From an uncultured Ruminococcus sp. (lineage in GTDB: Bacteria > Bacillota > Clostridia > Oscillospirales > Acutalibacteraceae), in contig CAMKNF010000002.1 in NCBI GenBank assembly GCA_946414115.1, positions 1 through 34,247 on the forward strand: a DNA stretch of 34,247 nucleotides, in the 5' to 3' direction. Shown here in pieces: positions 7,239 to 13,341 of the stretch (its first letter is position 1; every line of letters starts with the position of its first letter). A program made the position numbers and the translations under genes. The notes under the pieces are model-generated. The model saw nothing but the letters and a program-made list of their open reading frames with translations, was not told the DNA's origin and searched no databases.

Positions 7239-7385
7239 TTGAATTATATTGAAAATACTTTCAATTACTTTAGCAACCTCGCCTGTGAAATAAACCTCGC
7301 TGAATGGGAAGCATTTTTACAAGGGCATTTTTATCACAACAATATGATTGCTCTGTTTTCAACATACACGGTTTTATCCATTTAA
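7239..7385 (+). pseudogene. Possible ORF remnant in AT-rich spacer
   Basis: An open frame of about 48 codons from a TTG with no ribosome binding site. The part after 7275 (reads NLACEINLAEWEAFLQGHF) looks protein-like and has a GC content closer to real genes than the DNA before it. No family recognised. It could be the 3' tail of a decayed gene, or chance. Confidence 0.2.
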
Positions 7386-7429
7386 ACGTTTCTGCCGCAA
7401 AAATGCACATATAATTATGACGATTACTT

Positions 7430-8350
7430 TTACGTGCTGAAATCATTCAGCCACTCGGAGATGATTTTGTAATCTTCTTTGTGAAAGCCGTGAACGTCGT
7501 CATCATAGCTTACAAATTTACAGCTGACATTATACTCTTCAAACTTTTTATTCAATTCTTCTGCCTGTGCAAAGGAAACTTGTTTGTCGAGCTTGCTGTG
7601 AATCATCAGTACGGGAACTTTTATTTCGTCTGCCCAGTAAACCGCCGAGCGATTTTCATATTCATACGGCAAATCATCGGGTGAACCTCCGATATAATTC
7701 TGAAGTACGGTTTTCATATCATCCCTGTCGTTATAGGCTTTTAACAAGTTGCTGACCGCCGAAACGGCAATTATGCGTTTTACACGGCTGTCTGTTCGTG
7801 CTGTCATATACGTCATAATTCCGCCTCGTGATACTCCGGCAACGCACAACTTATCAATGCTTGCAAATTCAAAGCAGTTTTCGCATAAATCAATAAGTGT
7901 TGTGACATCTGTCAAATCGTCGCCGCCGAATTGGTCTTGTCCCGTTCCGCCGTCTGCGCCTCTGTATTGCGAGGCTAAAACAATTCTGTCGGTTTCGGCA
8001 GAAATCACCGCAGTATCTTCATCATCAAGAAGTCCGATTTTACTGTTTCCGCCACGGTTGTAAATGATGCATTCATATGGATTCAGGCTTTCAATACAGC
8101 CAATCGGAATGGAAATATACGCTTTAACGCTGTAAATATCGGAAGTGTATGTGAATTTGTATGTAACACATTTCTCGCTTAAATCGCCGTTTAATGCAAT
8201 CGGTTCAATATCGGAAATTCCGCTTTTGTTTTCATATGACTCAAAATTATACGGACTGTCAGAAGATATGTTCAATTTTGCCGTGTGTTTGCAGCCGGCA
8301 AAAAATATCGTAAGGGCAATTGTAAGAAGAAGTGAAAGCGGCTTTTTCAT
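7430..8350 (-). CDS. Lipoprotein alpha/beta hydrolase (prolyl-oligopeptidase/acyl-esterase type)
   Basis: A 306-residue surface lipoprotein. A signal peptide ends in the lipobox FFAGC with lipidated Cys20. The mature part is an alpha/beta hydrolase: an oxyanion-region YNRGGN (about 97-102), the nucleophile elbow GVSRGG (Ser174), the acid Asp255 (HSKLDKQ) and the base His287 (DDVHGFH). The order and spacing match family S9-like peptidases and esterases; the substrate is unknown. I place the start at ATG 8350 because GGAG (8359-8362) lies 8 bases upstream and the signal peptide then begins MKKP; a GTG 9 bases earlier is possible. The start is 5 bases after the lexA stop and its ribosome binding site lies inside the last lexA codons, so the two genes are probably cotranscribed and translationally coupled. 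Confidence 0.85.
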   Translation of the reverse strand: MKKPLSLLLTIALTIFFAGCKHTAKLNISSDSPYNFESYENKSGISDIEPIALNGDLSEKCVTYKFTYTSDIYSVKAYISIPIGCIESLNPYECIIYNRGGNSKIGLLDDEDTAVISAETDRIVLASQYRGADGGTGQDQFGGDDLTDVTTLIDLCENCFEFASIDKLCVAGVSRGGIMTYMTARTDSRVKRIIAVSAVSNLLKAYNDRDDMKTVLQNYIGGSPDDLPYEYENRSAVYWADEIKVPVLMIHSKLDKQVSFAQAEELNKKFEEYNVSCKFVSYDDDVHGFHKEDYKIISEWLNDFST

Positions 8351-8355
8351 CACTG

Positions 8356-8946
8356 TCACTCCATATACCTTACAAGGGAAATTACCTTGCCGAGCAATAC
8401 AACCTCGTCAACTATAATCGGCTCAAAGCTGTCGTTTTCGGGTTGTAGGCGGAAATGACCGTTTTCCTTGTAAAATCTCTTTACGGTTGCTTCGTCACCG
8501 ACAAGCGCAACTACGATTTCGCCGTTTTCGGCAACGGGGGTGCGGTGGACGATTACAATGTCGTTGTCGAGAATACCTGCGTTTATCATACTTTCGCCCT
8601 GAACACGCAATGCAAAAAGCTCTCTGCCACGCTTAAGGCTTTCGGGAACGGGCACGTAGCATTCGATGTCCTCAACGGCAAGAATCGGGTAGCCTGCGGC
8701 AACTCGTCCGAGCACGGGAACTCCTGCCGACTTTTCCTCTCCGCTGATTTTTATGCATCTGTTTACGCCGTGTTCACGGGTGATTAACCCCTTTTCTTCA
8801 AGTGCCGTAAGATGATGATGAACTGTTGAGGTTGAGCTTAATCCTGTTTCAGTGCATATTTCACGTACAGATGGAACTCTGCCCTCGACAGAGCATTCCT
8901 TGAGATAGTCCAGAATCTTCTGCTGGCTTTTGCTTAAGGGTTTCAT
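8356..8946 (-). CDS. lexA: LexA SOS-response repressor
   Basis: A 196-residue repressor of DNA-damage genes that self-cleaves when bound to RecA filaments. The N-terminal winged helix-turn-helix covers about 1-65 (PSVREI...GLSSTSTVHHHL, close to the classic LexA recognition helix). The cleavage site is Ala84-Gly85 (RVAAGYP). The S24 peptidase-like dimer domain has Ser119 (GESM) and Lys156 (ATVKRF). The ATG at 8946 starts MKPLSKSQQ as in other LexA proteins; an in-frame start at 9003 would put residues over the promoter and is rejected. AAAGG lies about 10 bases upstream. The coupled lipoprotein hydrolase follows. An AAAC-N4-GTTT palindrome overlapping the promoter is a possible autoregulatory site. 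Confidence 0.96.
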   Translation of the reverse strand: MKPLSKSQQKILDYLKECSVEGRVPSVREICTETGLSSTSTVHHHLTALEEKGLITREHGVNRCIKISGEEKSAGVPVLGRVAAGYPILAVEDIECYVPVPESLKRGRELFALRVQGESMINAGILDNDIVIVHRTPVAENGEIVVALVGDEATVKRFYKENGHFRLQPENDSFEPIIVDEVVLLGKVISLVRYME

Positions 8947-8970
8947 AAAATCACGCACCTTTCCGACTAA

Positions 8971-8999
8971 AGTATAACACATAAAAACAGAAAAATCAA
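8971..8999 (-). promoter_or_regulatory. lexA promoter
   Basis: On the minus strand TTGATT (plus 8994-8999), 17-base spacer, TATACT (plus 8971-8976), with TGT just before the -10 forming an extended -10. It lies 25 bases upstream of the lexA ATG, giving a very short leader. Confidence 0.7.
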
Positions 9000-9009
9000 A
9001 CATTTGTTT
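8998..9009. promoter_or_regulatory. Candidate LexA operator
   Basis: The perfect palindrome AAAC-ATTT-GTTT touches the upstream edge of the lexA -35. It has the layout of the Firmicutes SOS box GAAC-N4-GTTC with both half-sites changed symmetrically (G to A, C to T). No canonical GAAC-N4-GTTC is present between lexA and 9141. Confidence 0.35.
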
Positions 9010-9113
9010 TATTTTTTTGAAGATTTTTCAAAATATGACACAAAATAATCTTATGTACATAAAAACGACAAAAATTCTTGCGAAAAACATATAGTTTTCA
9101 AAACAAATTCAAT

Positions 9114-9142
9114 TTGATTTCACACAGTTTTCAAACTAATAT
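9114..9142 (+). promoter_or_regulatory. Candidate promoter for a small RNA
   Basis: TTGATT (9114-9119), 17-base spacer, TAATAT (9137-9142). It fires away from lexA. Two nearly identical AGTTTTCAAA motifs lie at 9094-9103 and 9127-9136, 33 bases apart: one upstream of the -35 and one in the spacer, which is where operators or activator sites would sit. Confidence 0.4.
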
Positions 9143-9148
9143 TGTTTA

Positions 9149-9302
9149 ATATAAGCGTACTCAAAAGACGGAACCGCAACCGTCAGAGTATAATTGTTCT
9201 ACCCTCCTCAATACGAACCGACGTAGAGGTTCGTACTTGTACCCCTCATTTTTTAAAGAACAGAAAACGCCAAACCTTCCGTAAGGGTTTGGCGTTTTCA
9301 TT
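9149..9302 (+). ncRNA. Candidate structured small RNA, 100-150 nt
   Basis: No good ORF lies here, but there is a promoter just upstream and a strong terminator at the end. In between are the hairpins GACGG/CCGTC (9167-9184) and TACGAACC/GGTTCGTA (9212-9235), and two C-rich stretches, ACCCTCCTCA (9201-9210) and TACCCCTCA (9240-9248). The second stretch is followed by six Ts (9249-9254), a possible earlier 3' end. C-rich anti-Shine-Dalgarno segments next to hairpins are typical of Gram-positive trans-acting sRNAs. I do not recognise a known RNA family. The opposite strand could also form the hairpins. Confidence 0.35.
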
Positions 9303-9304
9303 TT
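9264..9304. terminator. Strong bidirectional terminator
   Basis: A perfect 13-bp stem AAAACGCCAAACC (9264-9276) / GGTTTGGCGTTTT (9286-9298) with a 9-base loop, followed by CATTTTAC on the plus strand and by TTTTCTGTTCTTT on the minus strand. No protein gene ends nearby on either strand, which supports the RNA gene proposed at 9149. Confidence 0.85.
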
Positions 9305-9330
9305 ACAGGGTAGCCCCTGAGGGCAAATCG

Positions 9331-9590
9331 GTCGAGTGCCTCGACAGGCAAATCGAGAAGAAAAGTCGATTTGTTCGGTGAAAATTGTAGCCCGAATTTT
9401 AAATTGATATATAGGTAACGTTTCGGGACGTCAGGGATGCCGTCCCCTACGGTGACACAGGAAACGTTTGTATTTTTCTATCGTGCAGCCACACAGGGCT
9501 GCCCCTACGGTGTGTTATATAACAATCGTTTTATTTATTACGTAGGGGCGACCCTATGTGGTCGCCCGAAACGTTGCCGATATAGCAACA
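9331..9590 (+). repeat. Modular hairpin repeat, copy B
   Basis: Shares with copies A and C the segment from GTCGAG-TGC-CTCGAC through GAAACGTTTGT (9331-9471). The first hairpin has a compensating change relative to A and C (GTCGAG/CTCGAC in place of GCCGAG/CTCGGC). Later cassettes differ: a GCAGCC/GGCTGC hairpin ending CCCCTACGG (about 9485-9510), then an inverted GTAGGGGCGACC...GGTCGCCCGAAACG module (9542-9574) and GTTGC/GCAAC. The AT-rich hairpin of A and C is absent. Confidence 0.85.
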
Positions 9591-9634
9591 TAAAATCAGT
9601 AAGCAAACTTATACATACAGCACGCATTATTATA

Positions 9635-9687
9635 AATTCGGAGCGCAGCGACCATTAATTACGCATTCCGAATTCGCATTCCGCATT
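9635..9687. repeat. Palindromic repeat of the AATTCGGAGCG type, orientation 2
   Basis: AATTCGGAGCGCAGCGACC followed by alternating CGCATTCCG/AATTCG units. It is the reverse complement of the element at 5923-5962 with some length difference. It directly follows repeat copy B. Confidence 0.65.
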
Positions 9688-9740
9688 AAAAATTCCCGTT
9701 TAGCTTACTACAAGGCATAACAATAATGCGTAACTTTGAA

Positions 9741-10013
9741 TTATTGCTCACTGTGCTCAAGTTGCTTTTCACGCAGATACTTGTTCTTTGTTGCTATTCC
9801 GCCACGTATATGACGTTCGCTTTTGTTTATGTCGAGAACTCGTCTTACCTCTCGGTAAAGCGCAGGGTTGAGCGTTTTCAGCCGTTGGCTTACGTCCTTG
9901 TGCACCGTACTTTTGCTGACGCCGAACTTCTTTGCAGTGCTCCTTACGGTAGCTCCGTTTTCTATTATGTACTCGCCCAGCATTGCTGCACGTTCTTCCA
10001 CTATTCCTTTCAC
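9741..10013 (-). CDS. spoIIID: Sporulation transcriptional regulator SpoIIID
   Basis: A 90-residue DNA-binding protein that in endospore formers modulates the sigma-E regulon and helps switch to sigma-K in the mother cell. The helix-turn-helix (about 22-45, VRSTAKKFGVSKSTVHKDVSQRL shortened here to its core VSKSTVHKD) and the C-terminal basic segment HIRGGIATKNKY match the Bacillus SpoIIID pattern closely, and the length is normal. The start is GTG 10011-10013, supported by GGAGGG at 10020-10025, 6 bases away. It stands alone, with a possible sigma-E-type promoter upstream. It shows that the host lineage has, or had, a sporulation program. Confidence 0.95.
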   Translation of the reverse strand: MKGIVEERAAMLGEYIIENGATVRSTAKKFGVSKSTVHKDVSQRLKTLNPALYREVRRVLDINKSERHIRGGIATKNKYLREKQLEHSEQ

Positions 10014-10039
10014 AAGAAACCCTCCAATCGTCTTACTGA

Positions 10040-10068
10040 TTTATATGCAGAGGATTTATTGTCTATTC
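10040..10068 (-). promoter_or_regulatory. Possible sigma-E-type promoter of spoIIID
   Basis: On the minus strand GAATAG (plus 10063-10068), about 15 bases, CATATAAA (plus 10040-10047). The -10 resembles the sigma-E CATACAAT consensus and the -35 is a partial match. The region is AT-rich, so this is tentative. Confidence 0.25.
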
Positions 10069-10168
10069 ATTCGGTGTATTATGATTTGTTGCGATTACTG
10101 TACAATTTAACCGACCTTTTGTTAAAAAGCACAAAAATCATTCTAGTATTTCTATTAATTTATTATAA

Positions 10169-10197
10169 TTGATTTGTGGTTTGACAAGTGTTATAAT
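10169..10197 (+). promoter_or_regulatory. Promoter for the transglutaminase-dockerin gene
   Basis: TTGATT (10169-10174), 17-base spacer, TATAAT (10192-10197), 22 bases before the ATG at 10220. A perfect TTGACA at 10181 is only 5 bases from the -10 and cannot be the -35 for it. Confidence 0.65.
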
Positions 10198-10219
10198 TAG
10201 GGTGAAAAGAGGTGGTATT

Positions 10220-11704
10220 ATGAAAAAGTCTGGTAAATTACTTAAAAATTCAATCATTTTTATGCTTACTTTTTTAATGGCGTTTTCGTCAATGACTTTT
10301 GCTGTTTGTAATACCGCTTTTGCTGCCGAGATTGATTGTTCCTATATTACATACAATAAAGAGCTTTACGACAGCAACAAGGAACTGTGTGACAGGCTTG
10401 CCGAGGGTATGACTAATTTCAGCGAGCAGATTTATGTCGGTGATTTTCATATTAAAGACAAGGCGACTATGCGATATATAATCAAGACTGTTATCAGAAA
10501 ACACCCCGAACTGTTTTATGTTGATCCTACTCAATATATGCTTGGCTCGGACGGAACCTATATTGCTGTAATATGCCCGATTTATCTCTATGACACGCAA
10601 ACGGCACAGAAAATGATTGACGATTTTAACGCTGAATGTGATAAGTATCTTGAAAAAATTGACAGCAGCATGACCGAATTTGAAAAGGCGGTTGTATTGC
10701 ACGACGAACTTGTGCTCAACTGCAAATACGTTGACGATAACGATTCACTTTATGTTTCTGCGCACGAGTCTATTGTAAACGGAAACGCAAACTGTCAGGG
10801 ATACGCCGAGGCGTATTCTTATCTGCTGGCACGTGCCGGAGTGCACAGTGAAATTGTTGAATCTTCGGCTATGTATCATCTTTGGAACAAGGTGCGCATA
10901 AACGGTGTGTACTATAACGTTGACCTTACGTGGGACGACCCTATGCCCGACAAAAAAGGCCACGTTTCACACAAGTATTTTCTGCTCAGCGACAGCGCAA
11001 TAAGCAGCGGAAATGACGAGATTTCAGCTCATTACGGCTTTGATTATGCTTATTATAAATCCTACAACGCAAAGTATGACAACTGTCTGTTCCGTGAATT
11101 TGACACACAGTTCTGCTTGGTTGACAACAACTGCTACGTGATTGACAACAAGTATCAGAGCCAATATGAAAGATGTCTGCTTAAATACGACACAAAAACA
11201 GATAAGGCTGAAATTATCAAAAAGTTTGATTTCAGGTGGAAGTCAGGAGCAACAAGCTACTGGAAAGGCGGATATATGAGCCTTGACGAAAACAACGGCT
11301 TGTTGTACTTTAATTCTGCCGATTGCATTTACACTTATGATGTGGCTACAAATACAATGAACGAGTTTGCTTCTGTTGACACTTCTTCGGGCGATTGCTA
11401 CGGATTAAGAATAGCTGACGGCACTTTGTATTCGGCAGTTTCGACAAGCCCGAATGTGGAACTTGTTATGAAGTTTTCGGGTGAGTGTATTAAAAATACG
11501 CTTATTACAATTCCCAATATCGGACAAGGTGATGTAAACTGCGACGGCGTTATTAATATTGTAGATGTTACGGAGATTCAGAAGTATTCCACAGGAGGGG
11601 CAAGCTTTACAGACAAACAGCGTTTAGTCGCAGACTATAACAATGACGGTATTATTAATATTGTTGACGCAACAGAAATTCAAAAATTTATGGTTGGTTC
11701 ATAA
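10220..11704 (+). CDS. Secreted transglutaminase-like protein with C-terminal dockerin
   Basis: A 494-residue exported protein. A signal peptide covers about 1-36 (cleavage near AFAA). The transglutaminase/protease-like core is at about 150-250 with the triad Cys192 (GNANCQGYAEA), His220 (YHLWNKVRI) and Asp235 (YNVDLTWDD). Residues about 290-425 resemble a repetitive beta-rich, propeller-like region. Residues 436-494 are a type I dockerin with two Ca-binding repeats (GDVNCDGVINIVDVTEIQKY and DYNNDGIINIVDATEIQKF). It is probably tethered through a cohesin to a cell-surface scaffold and acts as a peptidase or on peptide cross-links; the substrate is unknown. I start at ATG 10220 (AGAGGTGG at 10209-10216) because the signal peptide then begins MKKSGK; a longer in-frame reading from 10169 would include the promoter. 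Confidence 0.9.
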   Translation: MKKSGKLLKNSIIFMLTFLMAFSSMTFAVCNTAFAAEIDCSYITYNKELYDSNKELCDRLAEGMTNFSEQIYVGDFHIKDKATMRYIIKTVIRKHPELFYVDPTQYMLGSDGTYIAVICPIYLYDTQTAQKMIDDFNAECDKYLEKIDSSMTEFEKAVVLHDELVLNCKYVDDNDSLYVSAHESIVNGNANCQGYAEAYSYLLARAGVHSEIVESSAMYHLWNKVRINGVYYNVDLTWDDPMPDKKGHVSHKYFLLSDSAISSGNDEISAHYGFDYAYYKSYNAKYDNCLFREFDTQFCLVDNNCYVIDNKYQSQYERCLLKYDTKTDKAEIIKKFDFRWKSGATSYWKGGYMSLDENNGLLYFNSADCIYTYDVATNTMNEFASVDTSSGDCYGLRIADGTLYSAVSTSPNVELVMKFSGECIKNTLITIPNIGQGDVNCDGVINIVDVTEIQKYSTGGASFTDKQRLVADYNNDGIINIVDATEIQKFMVGS

Positions 11705-11774
11705 CAAAGGATTAAGGCTATTGGAAAAAGCTGATATCTGTGACATGAAATCAAGACCGTAACATAACGACATC

Positions 11775-11811
11775 AAGGAAAGAACTGTGATTTTGCAGTT
11801 CTTTCTTGCTT
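11775..11811 (+). terminator. Rho-independent terminator
   Basis: AAAGAACTG (11779-11787) / CAGTTCTTT (11796-11804), perfect 9-bp stem with an 8-base loop, followed by CTTGCTT. It lies 75 bases after the transglutaminase-dockerin stop. Confidence 0.65.
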
Positions 11812-11885
11812 ATATTAAAACTTCAAATTATCATTTTAATTGAGCTGATATTATCAGTTTGGTTTTGTAAGATAAACGATAATTT

Positions 11886-12313
11886 GCCGAGTGCCTCGGC
11901 GGACAATTCGAGTGGAAAAGTAAGCTTGCTTGGAGAAAATTGTAGCCCGAATTTTAAATTTATATATAGTTAACGTTTCGGGACGTCAAGGATGCCGTCC
12001 CCTACGGATAAAGAGGAAACGTTTATTTTATAACTGTAGCGAGCGACGCCCCCGTCGCTCACGAATAACACTCAAACGTTGTTGTAAGGAATTTGAGCGA
12101 CGAGGGCGTCGCTCGCTACAATATTAGATTAACGTTTGTTTTTCAGTCGTAGGGACACGGCGTGCCGTGTCCGTGGTGATTATCAAACGTAACCGATTGT
12201 ATCAACATTATCTTTACAAACAAACATTTCCGTAAGGGACGGGTTCCCACACGTCCCATTCACAAAAAATGTGTGACAATTTTTGTGTGGACACGTCACG
12301 CCGTGTCTCTACG
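11886..12313 (+). repeat. Modular hairpin repeat, copy C
   Basis: Same leading part as copies A and B (GCCGAG-TGC-CTCGGC to GAAACGTTT, 11886-12024). It then has a private 25-bp inverted repeat GTAGCGAGCGACG.../...CGTCGCTCGCTAC (12036-12060 and 12095-12119), followed by the GTAGGGACACGGCGTGCCGTG cassette and the inverted CATTTCCGTAAGGGACGG...ACGTCCC module shared with A. The 3' AT-rich hairpin (12261-12287) has the same 11-base loop layout as in A but a different stem sequence. Ends with GACACG/CGTGTC and CTACG. Confidence 0.87.
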
Positions 12314-12408
12314 TCAACGTTGGCTATAACTGCTACGTTAAATTATAGTTTAGCTTGCTAAAAATGCATAACCGGAAATTACCAATAAAGAATAAATATA
12401 AAATTTTA

Positions 12409-12437
12409 TTGTGTATGACTTCATCTTGTGGTATAAT
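12409..12437 (+). promoter_or_regulatory. Promoter of the metF-metH operon
   Basis: TTGTGT (12409-12414), 17-base spacer, perfect TATAAT (12432-12437) preceded by TGG, an extended -10. The leader to the metF ATG is only about 35 bases, too short for an S-box or cobalamin riboswitch. Confidence 0.7.
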
Positions 12438-12477
12438 AATATGAATACTATTTATAACGCAAGGTGGTTAAAAATAA

Positions 12478-13341
12478 ATGAAAATAAATGATATATTCAA
12501 TAAAAGCGACAGGGCGATTTTGTCGTTTGAGGTTTTTCCGCCCAAGAAAACCTCGCCGATTGAGTCGGTTTACAGCAAGCTTGAAGAAATCTGCGCTTTA
12601 AAGCCCGACTTTATCAGCGTTACCTACGGTGCAGGCGGTACGGGCGGTCACAGCAGAACGTGCGAAATTGCGTCAAAAATCAAAAACGATTTCGGCGTAG
12701 AGTCCGTTGCTCACCTTACCTGCGTGAACAGCACGAAGGCTGATATTGACAGCACTCTTGAGGACTTTAAAGCGCATAATATTGAAAACATACTTGCTTT
12801 GAGAGGCGACTACGTTGACGGCGTTGAGCCGAAAAGAGATTTTATTTATGCAAGCGATTTGTGCGAGTATATCAAGTCGCACAGCGATTTTGACCTCGGC
12901 GGAGCGTGTTATCCCGAGGTGCATTTAGAGGCAAAGGACGAGGTTGAGGACATTCTCAATCTTCGCAAGAAGGTTGAGGCAGGTGCAGAGCACCTTATCA
13001 GCCAGCTTTTCTTTGACAATTCCGTTTTCTACAGATTCCTTGAACGTGCAAAGATTGCAGGAATCAACGTTCCTATTGAGGCGGGAATTATGCCCGTTAC
13101 AAATAAAAGTCAGATTGAAAGAATGGTATCGATGTGCGGTGCAAGCCTGCCGTCAAAGTTTGCAAAAATTATGCAGAAATACGACTCAAAGCCCGAGGCT
13201 CTGCGTGACGCTGGAATTGCCTATGCGGTTGAGCAGATTGTCGACTTGCTCGCAAACGGAGTTGACGGCATACACCTTTACACGATGAACAACCCGTATG
13301 TTGCAAGGAAAATTTCCGAGGCGGTTGTGAGCCTGCTATGA
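12478..13341 (+). CDS. metF: 5,10-methylenetetrahydrofolate reductase
   Basis: A 287-residue flavin-dependent TIM-barrel enzyme that reduces 5,10-methylene-THF to 5-methyl-THF, the methyl donor for MetH encoded two genes downstream. Family marks are SFEVFPPK with the catalytic Glu18, SVTYGAGG (about 47-54), HLTC (about 79-82), LALRGD (about 105-110), YPEVH (about 146-150) and SQLFFD (about 172-177). The length is the usual bacterial catalytic domain with no regulatory extension. AAGGTGG (12461-12467) lies 10 bases upstream of the ATG. Its stop overlaps the next start (ATGA at 13338), so translation of the operon is coupled. Confidence 0.95.
   Translation: MKINDIFNKSDRAILSFEVFPPKKTSPIESVYSKLEEICALKPDFISVTYGAGGTGGHSRTCEIASKIKNDFGVESVAHLTCVNSTKADIDSTLEDFKAHNIENILALRGDYVDGVEPKRDFIYASDLCEYIKSHSDFDLGGACYPEVHLEAKDEVEDILNLRKKVEAGAEHLISQLFFDNSVFYRFLERAKIAGINVPIEAGIMPVTNKSQIERMVSMCGASLPSKFAKIMQKYDSKPEALRDAGIAYAVEQIVDLLANGVDGIHLYTMNNPYVARKISEAVVSLL

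Noticed and set aside
9212..9235. LexA box GAAC...GTTC
   Set aside because: The half-sites GAAC and GTTC are separated by 10 bases, not 4, and lie over 200 bases from the lexA promoter; it reads better as an RNA hairpin.
9142..9381. 79-codon plus-strand ORF next to lexA
   Set aside because: It reads through two hairpins, a 13-bp perfect terminator and into repeat copy B, has no ribosome binding site and resembles no protein.
10181..10197. TTGACA with TATAAT as one promoter
   Set aside because: The spacing is 5 bases; the correctly spaced -35 is TTGATT at 10169. The similar TTGACA/TATAAT pair at 17458-17478 is also too close (9 bases).
3732..12313. CRISPR array
   Set aside because: The repeats are kilobases apart, long and hairpin-rich, with no short regular repeat-spacer pattern and no cas genes.
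12313..12477. SAM or cobalamin riboswitch before metF
   Set aside because: The promoter leaves only about 35 bases of leader and none of the conserved riboswitch elements are visible.
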